DNA from: Streptomyces sp. MJM8645
GTDB taxonomy: Bacteria; Actinomycetota; Actinomycetes; Streptomycetales; Streptomycetaceae
NCBI RefSeq assembly: GCF_001625365.1
Contig: NZ_LJJF01000001.1
Span: 6,622,501 to 6,686,500 of the forward strand
Length of the DNA: 64,000 nucleotides
Reading direction: 5' to 3'
Shown here: positions 42,841-51,002 of the stretch, in pieces
Position numbering within the stretch: position 1 is the stretch's first letter
Layout of the letters: every line of letters starts with the position of its first letter
The notes under the pieces: generated by a model
Databases searched by the model: none
What the model saw: only the letters and a program-made list of their open reading frames with translations
What the model was told of the DNA's origin: nothing
Made by a program: the position numbers and the translations under genes

Positions 42841-42970
42841 GGTGCTCCTCCGTGGGGGTGGATGGAGTGTGCGCCCGACGTAGGGCGCGCGCGTGGGGGC
42901 GCGGCCGAAGATCGTGGCATGCCTGCGTCAGGTCGGTGCTGACACCGTAGAAGCCCCCGTCCGGGCCGTC

Positions 42971-42986
42971 AATGGTCTGAACCATT
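42971..42986. promoter_or_regulatory. DasR-responsive element (dre) upstream of the LPMO
   Basis: AATGGTCTGAACCATT matches the dre consensus (A-T/C-TGGTCTAGACCA-N-T) at about 14 of 16 positions and is itself an inverted repeat (AATGGT/ACCATT). DasR is the GlcNAc-sensing GntR repressor of chitinolytic genes in streptomycetes. The location upstream of a chitin-active LPMO fits well. Confidence 0.75.
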
Positions 42987-43037
42987 GCCGGGTCATTGCC
43001 AGGCCATTGCCGTGCCCCGCGCCCTCGCGCCCGCAGG

Positions 43038-44069
43038 TCAGGGAATCAGGACGATCTTGCCGCTGACGGTCCCGGACTCCGCCAGTCGCAGGGCCTCGGC
43101 CGCCCGGGCGAGCGGGAGCCGGGCGGCGATCCGGGCGGTGACGTCGCCGCGGGCGACGGCGGCGAACACCTGGGCGAGGTCGGACCGGAGGCGGGCGCGG
43201 AAGCGGTCCCGGCCGAGGGCGCGGCCCGCCCAGATGTTGTAGAAGTGGGCGCGGCGGCCGTTGGGCAGGGTGTTCCAGAGCCAGGTGCGGGCGAGGATCT
43301 TCAGCACCGGCCACTGCTTGGAGCCGGTGTCGTCGCGGGTGGAGGCGCTGCCGTAGGCGACGAGCGTGCCGCCGGGGGCGAGCAGGTGCCAGGAGTCGAT
43401 CACGCTGCGCCCGCCGACGTGGTCGAACACGGCGTCCACCCCGCCGGGCGCCAGCTCCCGGACCCGGGCCGTCACGTCCTCCGTGCGGTAGTCGACCGGG
43501 GTCACGCCGAGCTCCCGCAGGGCGTCGTGGTGCCGCGCGGACGCCGTGCCGATCACCTGCACGCCGGCCGCGCGTGCCAGCTGGACCAGGACGGAGCCCA
43601 CCCCGCCGGAGGCGCCGTGCACCAGGATCCGCTGCCCGGCGCGCACCCGTGCCCGGCGGTGCAGCAGCTGCCAGGCCGTGATGCCGTTGACCACCACGGT
43701 CTCCGCCTCGGCCGCGGTGAGGCCGTCCGGGACGGGCACGGCGTCGGCGGCGTCGACCGCCACGTGGCTGGCCCACCCGCCGACCTTCATCAGCGTGGCC
43801 ACCCGCTGCCCGGCCAGCCCCGGGTCGACGCCCTCGCCGGTGGCCAGCACCCGGCCGACCAGGTCGTAGCCGGGGACGAACGGGAACGGCGGCTGGTCGT
43901 AGTACCGGCCGCGGCGCATCTGCTGCTCGGCGAACGAGACGCCGCTCGCCTCCATGGCGATCAGGACCTGCCCCCGGCCGGCCTGCGGCACGGCTCCGTG
44001 CCGGATCTCCAGGCCCTCCGGCGCCACGATGCCCGGCAGTACGACCTGGACGAGGCGTTCGGTGTCCAT
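43038..44069 (-). CDS. Zinc-free MDR (quinone oxidoreductase-type) dehydrogenase
   Basis: A 343-residue medium-chain reductase of the quinone oxidoreductase class: no zinc ligands, the NADPH motif HGASGGVGSVLVQLARAAG and the FPFVPGYDLVGRV block. It probably reduces an enone or quinone. ATG with GAAGGAGG. It is divergent from a TetR regulator at 44203 with an inverted operator pair between them, so it is the likely target. Confidence 0.85.
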   Translation of the reverse strand: MDTERLVQVVLPGIVAPEGLEIRHGAVPQAGRGQVLIAMEASGVSFAEQQMRRGRYYDQPPFPFVPGYDLVGRVLATGEGVDPGLAGQRVATLMKVGGWASHVAVDAADAVPVPDGLTAAEAETVVVNGITAWQLLHRRARVRAGQRILVHGASGGVGSVLVQLARAAGVQVIGTASARHHDALRELGVTPVDYRTEDVTARVRELAPGGVDAVFDHVGGRSVIDSWHLLAPGGTLVAYGSASTRDDTGSKQWPVLKILARTWLWNTLPNGRRAHFYNIWAGRALGRDRFRARLRSDLAQVFAAVARGDVTARIAARLPLARAAEALRLAESGTVSGKIVLIP

Positions 44070-44101
44070 GACGCCCTCCTTCTCGATAGATGTTATTGCC
44101 T

Positions 44102-44165
44102 TCGTTAGAAGTTATAACGGCAGGCGTCGGTGAGAGTCAAGAGGGAGAGTGATAGCCTCTAACGA
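44102..44165. promoter_or_regulatory. Operator half-sites between MDR and TetR genes
   Basis: TCGTTAGA (44102-44109) and its exact complement TCTAACGA (44158-44165) flank a 48-base segment in the 133-base divergent region. Related A/T-rich words (GTTATAAC at 44111-44118) lie next to the left site. Candidate binding sites for the TetR protein at 44203, one near each promoter. Confidence 0.5.
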
Positions 44166-44202
44166 GATGGTGATGTCATCGTCGTGAGGTCTGGAGGCGG
44201 CC

Positions 44203-44868
44203 ATGGGTGCGTCGGATGTGAGGACTCCCCGGGAGCGCTACCGCGCCCAGGTGCAGGAGGAGATCAAGGAGCGCGCCTGGGAGCAGATCGCCACCGCCGG
44301 GGCCTCCGCGCTGTCCCTCAACGCCATCGCCAAGCGGATGGGCATGAGCGGCCCGGCCCTCTACCGGTACTTCGCCAGTCGCGACGAGCTGATCACCGAA
44401 CTCGTCCGGGACGCCTACCGGAGCCTCGCCGACGCCTTCCAGGCCCGGGCCGCCGCGGGTGCTGACCTGGCCGGACTGGCGCAGGCCCTGCGCCAGTGGG
44501 CCCTGGACGACCCCCAGCGGTACCTGCTCGTCTACGGCACCCCCGTGCCCGGCTACCGGGCGCCCGAGGACACCACCCGGATCTCCGTCGAGATCATGGC
44601 CGTCCTGCTCGACGCCTGCACCGCCGAGCTGTCACCGGCGGAGCAGTCACCGGCCGTGTCGCCGTCCCTGTTCGACGCCCACCTCGCCGAACACCGGGCC
44701 TGGGCCGGGGAGCACCCGGCCCCGCCGGCGGTCCTCCACCTCGCCCTCGCCGTCTGGACCAGGCTGCACGGCGTGCTCTCCCTCGAACTCGCCGGCCACT
44801 TCACCGGCATGGGATTCGACCCCGCCCAGCTCTACGCCGCCGAGCTCCGCTCGCTCACCGGCCGCTGA
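44203..44868 (+). CDS. TetR/AcrR regulator with WHG-type ligand domain
   Basis: A 221-residue TetR protein. HTH: AWEQIATAGASALSLNAIAKRMGMSGPALYRYFASRDELITEL. The C-terminal domain (QALRQWALDDPQRYLLVYGTPVPGY) matches the WHG-type TetR C-terminal family. ATG with CTGGAGG. It is divergent from the quinone-oxidoreductase-like gene and probably represses it. Its sensed compound is unknown. Confidence 0.87.
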   Translation: MGASDVRTPRERYRAQVQEEIKERAWEQIATAGASALSLNAIAKRMGMSGPALYRYFASRDELITELVRDAYRSLADAFQARAAAGADLAGLAQALRQWALDDPQRYLLVYGTPVPGYRAPEDTTRISVEIMAVLLDACTAELSPAEQSPAVSPSLFDAHLAEHRAWAGEHPAPPAVLHLALAVWTRLHGVLSLELAGHFTGMGFDPAQLYAAELRSLTGR

Positions 44869-44954
44869 CGGCGCGGCGCAGGCCCGTGTTCACGGACAGG
44901 GCCCCGGGCGGCCGTGTGGCGCGCCCGGGGCCTGTCGGAGGTCAGGCTCGGAGG

Positions 44955-45317
44955 TCAGGCGTCGGAGTAGCTGAGGTCACCCACCGTCCAACTGCTCACG
45001 TCCTCGATGGCGATCCGGTACATGCCGCCGGTGTGGGGCAGTCCGAAGTCGCCCTGGAGGATCCGCGCCCGGTGCAGGTGCAGGTGCGTCGGCCGTGCGG
45101 GCACGCTGGCGGAGGGCGGGGAGAAGAGGGCGGCGAACGGCTTCAAGTGCTGTGAGGTGTGCAGGACTTCCGACACCCGCTCGAACCAGAGGGCCATCGG
45201 TGCGAGCCGGCCGGTGATGACCGCTCCGGGGACCACCACGGTCAAGGACATCTGGTTGCTGTGCTCGGACTCCACCATGGCGGCGATGTCAACGAGGAGC
45301 TCATCAGAGTTCGACAT
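44955..45317 (-). CDS. Hypothetical protein
   Basis: A 120-residue soluble protein. It begins with a helix (DELLVDIAAMVESEH), then a beta strand (SLTVVVPGAVITGRLAP), another helix and a C-terminal strand region (THLHLHRARILQ and YRIAIEDVSSWTVGDLSYS). The order and spacing recall GvpU-like gas-vesicle accessory proteins, but no other gvp gene is nearby and identity cannot be judged. The start codon is ATG at 45317. Isolated on the minus strand. Confidence 0.5.
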   Translation of the reverse strand: MSNSDELLVDIAAMVESEHSNQMSLTVVVPGAVITGRLAPMALWFERVSEVLHTSQHLKPFAALFSPPSASVPARPTHLHLHRARILQGDFGLPHTGGMYRIAIEDVSSWTVGDLSYSDA

Positions 45318-45496
45318 GCACCCAGACTATTGCGCCGCCGCCGGCTTCGGTGGCGTCGTGCACGGTTCGGTGCAGGCCGGGCGCGTGACCGTGCGCGCGG
45401 CCTGTCCTACGGCCTACGCACGGTCCGGCGTCCTGGGGAAGGTCTCGTGGATCTTTCCGGGGCCCGGGCCCTGGTGTCCCGGGAGGGAGCCCCGGG

Positions 45497-45724
45497 TCAG
45501 AGCTTCCACATCTCGGCGTACGGAGGGGTGAGTCGCTCCTGGCGGGAGCCGAAGTCGACGAGGACCGCGATGTCGCTGCCGTCCTCGACGTCGACGACCC
45601 GGCCGAGGCCGTGCTTGTCGTGGGTGACCCGGTCGCCCGCGGCGAACCGCTTGCGGGGCACCTCGGCCGGGGCTTTGAAGGGACTGGTGGGCAGGTGGCG
45701 CCGGACTGCCGGTGATTTCGTCAT
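45497..45724 (-). CDS. Small Tudor-like protein (UvrD/PcrA C-terminal domain type)
   Basis: A 75-residue basic protein. Its C-terminal half (FAAGDRVTHDKHGLGRVVDVEDGSDIAVLVDFGSRQERL) resembles the Tudor-like domain at the end of UvrD/PcrA helicases (GDRVxHxxFGxGxVxxVEG), which binds RNA polymerase. Such stand-alone small proteins occur widely in streptomycetes; the function is not established. The start ATG at 45724 has only a GGG nearby. Confidence 0.65.
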   Translation of the reverse strand: MTKSPAVRRHLPTSPFKAPAEVPRKRFAAGDRVTHDKHGLGRVVDVEDGSDIAVLVDFGSRQERLTPPYAEMWKL

Positions 45725-46161
45725 CCCGATCAGTATGCTCCGAAAAACCGGGGAGCGGACCCTTCCGGAGGGCCGGAACCCCGCCGGGTGACAGGGCAGG
45801 ACCAGCCGGCCCCGGCTCGGCGGACCCGCCCGGCCCGAAAAATTTACCCGCCCGACCGGGCCCCGCCACCGACCTCCCAACTGCCCTGGCGGCGCCACCC
45901 GTTGCCGATCCCGTCGGCGGGTGAGCCGCCCCCGTGGGGGAGGGGTCGGAAAGACCGGCTGCGGAACATCCACCGCGACGAGCCAGGGCCTGCTACAGTC
46001 GATTTAGTTGCAGTAGTGGTTCCCATGAACTTTGTGTGCGCCTGCTGATGTATTGCAGGCGCATTTTTTGTTTTCCGGCTCTTTCCCCGGCGGGTGCTCA
46101 TCGCGGCGACTCGACGTCCGCACGGTGCGGACTTCGTACGTCTCTCGAAGGAGATTTTTTT
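45725..46161 (+). promoter_or_regulatory. Long A/T-rich leader of the cold-shock gene
   Basis: These 437 bases lie between the small Tudor-like gene and the cold-shock gene. From about 45990 the sequence becomes A/T-rich. A -10-like TACAGT is at 45994-45999. A canonical terminator follows at 46037-46074. The ribosome binding site (GAAGGAGA) lies at 46147-46154, followed by a T-run directly before the ATG. No protein-coding gene is supported here. Confidence 0.55.
46037..46074 (+). terminator. Canonical Rho-independent terminator in the cold-shock leader
   Basis: A perfect 9-bp stem (TGCGCCTGC), a 9-base loop and the partner GCAGGCGCA are followed by TTTTTTGTTTT. Such a U-tract is rare in this GC-rich genome. 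It lies about 90 bases upstream of the cold-shock ATG and about 40 bases after the putative transcription start. It may be a transcription attenuator or the end of a short RNA of about 70 nucleotides. Confidence 0.8.
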
Positions 46162-46365
46162 ATGGCTACTGGTACCGTGAAGTGGTTCAACGCGGAAAAG
46201 GGCTTCGGCTTCATCGAGCAGGAGGACGGCGGCGCTGACGTCTTCGCCCACTACTCGAACATCAACGCCCAGGGCTTCCGTGAGCTGCTCGAGGGCCAGA
46301 AGGTCGAGTTCGACGTCACGCAGGGCCAGAAGGGCCCGCAGGCCGAGAACATTCGCCCGCTGTAG
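46162..46365 (+). CDS. csp: Cold-shock protein (CspA family)
   Basis: A 67-residue single cold-shock domain with both RNA-binding motifs: RNP1 KGFGFIEQ and RNP2 DVFAHYS (the usual VFVH is VFAH here). It binds single-stranded RNA/DNA and acts as an RNA chaperone. Strong ribosome binding site GAAGGAG. Long A/T-rich leader with a terminator/attenuator, as expected for cold or translation-linked control. It is followed by a hairpin and then a DEAD-box helicase gene, a natural partner in cold adaptation. Confidence 0.96.
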   Translation: MATGTVKWFNAEKGFGFIEQEDGGADVFAHYSNINAQGFRELLEGQKVEFDVTQGQKGPQAENIRPL

Positions 46366-46717
46366 TTCTCTGCCACGGCACTCGCCTGGTAGCGAGGGGC
46401 CCGCACCGTGCACTACGCCCGGTGCGGGCCCCTCGGCCGTTCCACCCCCCATCGCCTCCGGCCGTCCTGGCCGCCAGGCCGCCCCGGCCGTACCGGGCCC
46501 TGTGGATCCGCCTTCGGCCGTCGTCCGCCGTCCCGCGCGGGCCGTGTTGCGCCGACCGCGCACCGGCGCCCGCCCACCGGTGGCTGCACCGTCCATGCCT
46601 CGCCCGGCCGCATCGTCCGCGCCCCGCCCGGCACATCTCCGGCCCGTTTCTTGTGATCTCCGCGCGCCCGCGCAGCGGAGCCGACCTCGCGACGTGCCGT
46701 CCTGAGGAAGGTTCCGT
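46366..46717 (+). other. Region between the cold-shock and DEAD-box genes
   Basis: These 352 bases contain a strong hairpin near the start (listed separately) and no supported gene. The helicase promoter should lie in the second half. Confidence 0.5.
46393..46435 (+). terminator. Terminator of the cold-shock gene
   Basis: A perfect 16-bp stem (CGAGGGGCCCGCACCG) with an 11-base loop, beginning 28 bases after the cold-shock stop codon. Confidence 0.75.
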
Positions 46718-48160
46718 ATGAACCGCTCGAACCGCCCGTCGCACCGCAGCCCGCACCGCCGGACCGGAGGCCCGAACCGGGCCCAGGGCCGCTCCTCCCA
46801 GCAGGAGTTCGAACTCCCGGCCAGCACCACCCCCGCCCTGCCCGCCGTCGAGTCGTTCGACGAACTGGACATGCCCGCGGCCCTGTTGAAGACGCTGACC
46901 CGCCAGGGCGTCACCTCGCCGTTCCCCATCCAGGCCACCACGCTGCCGAACTCGCTGGCCGGCCGCGACGTGCTCGGCCGGGGCCGCACGGGCTCCGGCA
47001 AGACCATCGCCTTCGGTCTGGCCGTGCTGGCCCGCACCGCCGCCCGTGCCGCCGGCCGCAAGACCGAGCCGGGCAGCCCGCTGGCCCTGGTGCTGGTCCC
47101 CACCCGGGAGCTCGCGCAGCAGGTCACCGAGGCGCTCACCCCGTACGCGCACTCGGTGCGGCTGCGGATGGCGACCGTGGTGGGCGGGATGTCGATCGGC
47201 CGCCAGTCCCAGGTGCTGCACCGGGGCGCCGAGGTCGTCGTCGCCACCCCGGGCCGGCTGAAGGACCTGATCGAGCGCGGCCACTGCCGACTGGACGACG
47301 TCGACATCGCAGTCCTGGACGAGGCCGACCAGATGGCCGACCTCGGCTTCCTGCCGCAGGTCACCGAGCTCCTCGAACAGGTCGCCGAAGGCTGCCAGAC
47401 GCTGCTCTTCTCCGCGACCCTGGACCGCAACGTCGACCGCCTGGTGCGCCGCTTCCTCAAGGACCCGGTCACCCACTCGGTGGATCCGTCGGCCGGAGCG
47501 GTGACCACCATGGAGCACCACGTGCTGCATGTGCAGAACCACGACAAGAACACCCTGATCGTCCGCATCGCGGCCCGGGACGGCGGGGTGATCATGTTCA
47601 CCGACACCCGGGACCGGGCCGACGCGCTGGTCGAGGACCTGCTCGCCAACGGGGTGAAGGCCGCGGCCCTGCACGGCGGCAAGTCCCAGCCCCAGCGCAC
47701 CCGGACCCTGGAGCAGTTCCGCACCGGCCAGGTCACCGCGCTGATCGCCACCAACGTCGCCGCGCGGGGGATCCACGTGGACGGCCTCGACCTGGTCGTC
47801 AACCTGGACCCGCCGGTCGACCACAAGGACTACCTCCACCGGGGCGGCCGCACCGCCCGGGCCGGCGAGTCCGGCACCGTCGTCACCCTCGTCCTGCCCA
47901 GCCAGCGCCGCCAGATGGCCCGGCTGGCGGCCACCGCCGGGATCGCCCCCACGGCCACCCGCGTCCACTCCGACGACGACGAACTCGCCCGGCTCACCGG
48001 CGCCCGTGTCCCGACCGGCATCCCCGTGACGATCCCCGACCCGGTCGTCGAGCGTCCCCGCCGCTCCGCCCGGGGCGCCGTCGGTGGTGGCCGCCGCCGT
48101 CCTGCCGGCGCTGCCGCCGCCCGTCATCCGCGCTCCGTGAAGTCCGCCGCGCGGTCCTGA
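46718..48160 (+). CDS. DEAD-box RNA helicase
   Basis: A 480-residue ATP-dependent RNA helicase. Motifs in order: Q motif (FPIQATTLP), I (RTGSGKT), Ia (VPTRELAQQ), Ib (TPGR), II (VLDEADQMAD), III (FSATL), IV (IMFTDTRD), V (ATNVAARGIHVDG), VI (HRGGRTARAG). Residue two in motif III is Ala, as usual. Short basic N- and C-terminal extensions. ATG with GAGGAAGG. It remodels RNA structure in ribosome assembly or mRNA decay; adjacency to the cold-shock gene suggests cold adaptation. Confidence 0.92.
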   Translation: MNRSNRPSHRSPHRRTGGPNRAQGRSSQQEFELPASTTPALPAVESFDELDMPAALLKTLTRQGVTSPFPIQATTLPNSLAGRDVLGRGRTGSGKTIAFGLAVLARTAARAAGRKTEPGSPLALVLVPTRELAQQVTEALTPYAHSVRLRMATVVGGMSIGRQSQVLHRGAEVVVATPGRLKDLIERGHCRLDDVDIAVLDEADQMADLGFLPQVTELLEQVAEGCQTLLFSATLDRNVDRLVRRFLKDPVTHSVDPSAGAVTTMEHHVLHVQNHDKNTLIVRIAARDGGVIMFTDTRDRADALVEDLLANGVKAAALHGGKSQPQRTRTLEQFRTGQVTALIATNVAARGIHVDGLDLVVNLDPPVDHKDYLHRGGRTARAGESGTVVTLVLPSQRRQMARLAATAGIAPTATRVHSDDDELARLTGARVPTGIPVTIPDPVVERPRRSARGAVGGGRRRPAGAAAARHPRSVKSAARS

Positions 48161-48253
48161 CCCGGTTCGCGCCGGTCCCGGTGCGAACCGGCCCGGTACG
48201 ACGGCCCCGTGCTCCCCGCCCCGACGGGCGGTGGAGCACGGGGCCGCTCGCGT

Positions 48254-49132
48254 TCAGGCCCGGGGCGGGCCGCCTTCCTCGGCGAGGAGGAAGTCGAGGG
48301 CCGGCCGGGTCTGGTCCCTGAGCAGATGGCCGACCTCGGGGAGGAAGGTGACCGAGACCCGGGGTGCGGCCCGCTGGAGCCGGCGGCGGGTGCCGTGGGA
48401 GTCGATGAGCCGGTCGCGGCCACCGATGGTGACCTGCACCGGCATCTCCAGGCCCGCCAGGTCGCCGTCGGTGACGACCGGCAGCCTCTCCCGGCGCGGC
48501 CGGAAGTGCTGGTGGATGAGCAGCACGTACTCGCCGAAGGCGCGTTCCTTGGCCGTGGGCGGGACGGGGGTGGGGGCGGGGCCCAGGGCCAGTCTCAGCA
48601 TCGTGCGCCGCCCCCAGTCCCCGAACGGCAGCACGAACAGCGCGGCGACCAGCACCCCCCGCTTCTGGCGGCCGATCCCGCAGGGGCAGCGCAGCGCCAG
48701 CCGGTCCACCCGCTGCGGGCGGCGGATCGCGTAGTCGAGTGCCAGCAGCCCGCCCAACGACGTCCCCACGAAGGCGGCGCGCTCGACGTGCAGCGCGTCC
48801 AGCACGTCGTCGAGCCACAGCGCGTGCGCGTCGGAGTGCAGTTCGGGGCGCACGGGGGCGCTCAGACCGGGCTCGCCGATCACGTCGACGGCGTAGACGC
48901 GGAAGTGCCGGGCCCACAGGGCCACGTCGTCCGCCCACATCGCCGCGTTCGCCCCGGAGCCGTGCAGCAGGACCAGGGGCGCCACGTCCTCGGGGCCGCA
49001 GGCCAGGACGAAGGTCGAACCCTGACGGGTGGGGACGTGCAGCCGTTCGGCGGGCACGGGCCAGCGGTCCAGGAGGGCGGTGTACTCCCGGGCGAGGACG
49101 CGGGCGCCCTCGTCGGAGGTGTAGATGGTCAT
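48254..49132 (-). CDS. Alpha/beta-hydrolase
   Basis: A 292-residue serine hydrolase. The oxyanion motif is LLHGSGANAAMW, the nucleophile elbow is VGTSLGGLLA, the acid lies in GGRDRLI and the His in LPEVGHLLRD. Substrate unknown. The ATG at 49132 follows GGAG at a good distance; an upstream GTG at 49144 in frame is possible. The upstream region is unusually A/T-rich (49150-49215), with GATAG/CTATC words that may be part of the promoter or an operator. Confidence 0.83.
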   Translation of the reverse strand: MTIYTSDEGARVLAREYTALLDRWPVPAERLHVPTRQGSTFVLACGPEDVAPLVLLHGSGANAAMWADDVALWARHFRVYAVDVIGEPGLSAPVRPELHSDAHALWLDDVLDALHVERAAFVGTSLGGLLALDYAIRRPQRVDRLALRCPCGIGRQKRGVLVAALFVLPFGDWGRRTMLRLALGPAPTPVPPTAKERAFGEYVLLIHQHFRPRRERLPVVTDGDLAGLEMPVQVTIGGRDRLIDSHGTRRRLQRAAPRVSVTFLPEVGHLLRDQTRPALDFLLAEEGGPPRA

Positions 49133-49290
49133 GCCGTACTCCACTCGCTCGATAGGGTGGTATCTATCCTTAAACTACTGCGAGGAGTGAAGTAAAGGTA
49201 ATTTTAGGGAGTGATGGGGAGTGCTGCCTCAAGCGGAAACGACTCCGGCCCGGCCGCCGTGGGGGCGACCGGGCCGGGAGGCGGGAAGGC

Positions 49291-49701
49291 TCAGGAACGC
49301 TTGGGCGGCAGCACGGCCAGTGCGAGGAGGAGCACCAGGACGCCGCCGCAGGCGTTCCAGAAGCCGTTCTCCAGATTGCCGATCCCGAGCGAGGTCGGCT
49401 TCAGCTCCCGCCCCTTCTGGTACACCCAGAGCACGCCGGTGACCACCGCGACCACGGCGGCCAGGAGCAGGCCCGGGCGTGAGCGCACCAGCAGCGCCAG
49501 CACCGCGATCGCCGCGGCGACGGCCAGCAGCAGGAACATCGACATGCCGGTCGACGTGGTGCGGGTGGGTGACATGCCCCGGAACAGGTCGGCGACCGGT
49601 ACGGACCTCGGATCGCTCTTGGCGTACCAGGGTTGGAACGAACTGAGCACCAGCCCTGCCGCGCCGGCCAGGGCCAACAAGCTTGCTACGGCGGTTCGCA
49701 T
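49291..49701 (-). CDS. Hypothetical four-helix membrane protein
   Basis: A 136-residue protein with four predicted membrane segments: VASLLALAGAAGLVLSSF, FLLLAVAAAIAVLALLV, LLLAAVVAVVTGVLWVY and ACGGVLVLLLALAVLP. A loop of about 35 residues with FQPWYAKSD and GMSPTRTTSTG follows the first segment. No family is recognised. ATG at 49701. Confidence 0.6.
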   Translation of the reverse strand: MRTAVASLLALAGAAGLVLSSFQPWYAKSDPRSVPVADLFRGMSPTRTTSTGMSMFLLLAVAAAIAVLALLVRSRPGLLLAAVVAVVTGVLWVYQKGRELKPTSLGIGNLENGFWNACGGVLVLLLALAVLPPKRS

Positions 49702-49896
49702 GGGACGGGACCCCCACTTTCCTCTTGGTCGTATGCCTCATGGCCGGCCGATCGTCATCACGATCGGCGCCCCCGCCTGGAGCATGCCATGGACGACCGG
49801 CCGGTCGGTGCCCAACAGCCGGATCAACGCCACAAGTTAGGCGACGGACGGGTGCGGCGCGCGAGCCCTCGGAACGCCGGGGCGGCAGCCGACGGG

Positions 49897-50835
49897 TCAG
49901 AAGATCGAGCAGCCGGAGAGGGTGGTCAGGGCGTCCAGGGCGGTGACCGCGGCCACCGAGTTGCCGGCCTGGTCCAGCCGGGGGCCCCAGGCGCAGACCG
50001 CGGCCCGCCCGGGCAGTATGGCGAGGACGCCGCCGCCCACGCCGCTCTTGCCCGGCAGCCCGACCCGGAAGGCGAACTCGCCCGCCGCGTCGTAGGTGCC
50101 GCAGGTGAGCAGGACGGCGTTGACGCGCTTGGCCTCGCTGCGCGACATCAGCCGGGTGCCGTCGGTGCGCACCCCGTAGCGGGCCAGGAAGGAGCCGGCC
50201 AGGACCAGGTCCCGGCAGCTGGCGGACACCGCGCAGTGCGCGTAGTAGTGGTCGAGGACGGTCTCGACCGGGTTCTCCAGATTGCCGTGGCTGGCGATGA
50301 AGTGGGCCAGGGCGGCGTTGCGGTGGCCGTGTTCGGCCTCGGACGCGGCCACGACCGGATCGGTGTCGAGCAGCGGGTTGCCGGACTCCCGGCGGAGGAA
50401 CTCGCGGACCGCCCCGGCGGCGTCGCCCGTCATGGTCTGCAGGCGGTCGGTCACCACGAGCGCGCCGGCGTTGATGAACGGGTTGCGCGGGATGCCGTGC
50501 TCGCTCTCCAGCTGCACCAGCGAGTTGAAGGGATTGCCGGACGGCTCCCGCCCCACCCCGCGCCAAACCGTGTCCCCGCCGTGGGCCAGGGCCAGCGCCA
50601 GGGTGAACAGCTTCGAGACGCTCTGGACGGAGAACGGCTGCTCCCAGTCCCCGATCCCGTACAGCTCGCCGTCGACGGTGGCCACCGCCATGCCGAAGGC
50701 GTCCGGGTCGACCGTGGCGAGGGCCGGGATGTAGTCGGCGACATGCCCTTGGTCGCCCGTCGCCCGCGCGGCCGCCGCCGCGGCATCCAGCAGCAGCCGG
50801 TAGTCGAGCTTCTCTCCGGCGGGCATACCGTTCAA
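49897..50835 (-). CDS. glsA: Glutaminase A
   Basis: A 312-residue serine-dependent beta-lactamase-fold glutaminase converting glutamine to glutamate and ammonia. The catalytic SxxK is in SVQSVSKLF, followed by GREPSGNPFNS, NPFINAGA and the LPGKSGVGGG loop. I start at TTG 50835 because GGAGG lies 7 bases before it; the in-frame ATG at 50826 would put GGAGG 16 bases away. The promoter region carries a TCAAG-7-CTTGA inverted repeat (50973-50989). Confidence 0.93.
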   Translation of the reverse strand: MNGMPAGEKLDYRLLLDAAAAAARATGDQGHVADYIPALATVDPDAFGMAVATVDGELYGIGDWEQPFSVQSVSKLFTLALALAHGGDTVWRGVGREPSGNPFNSLVQLESEHGIPRNPFINAGALVVTDRLQTMTGDAAGAVREFLRRESGNPLLDTDPVVAASEAEHGHRNAALAHFIASHGNLENPVETVLDHYYAHCAVSASCRDLVLAGSFLARYGVRTDGTRLMSRSEAKRVNAVLLTCGTYDAAGEFAFRVGLPGKSGVGGGVLAILPGRAAVCAWGPRLDQAGNSVAAVTALDALTTLSGCSIF

Positions 50836-50972
50836 CGCTGTTCCTCCATGAGCACGATCAGGACCACGACCTGGTCCGATACAGGATTATCCGTGCTCCG
50901 GGGTGTGCGAAGGATCGTCGGTGGCGGCGTGGGGCCGCTTCACGGCGGGCCGCTTTGCGACCCAAAAGGCAA

Positions 50973-50989
50973 TCAAGTCATATTCTTGA
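50973..50989. promoter_or_regulatory. Inverted repeat upstream of glutaminase
   Basis: TCAAGTCATATTCTTGA: TCAAG and CTTGA arms around an A/T-rich centre, about 140 bases upstream of the glsA start and just past the end of the DUF3152 gene. Candidate operator or -10 region. Confidence 0.35.
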
Positions 50990-51002
50990 CCGGGTTCATC
51001 CG

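Noticed and set aside
44955..45317. Gas vesicle cluster (GvpU-like protein)
   Set aside because: Only a loose strand-helix resemblance and no other gvp gene in the window.
45844..48127. Long minus-strand frames opposite the DEAD-box helicase
   Set aside because: They oppose a gene with all nine helicase motifs and have no domain content.
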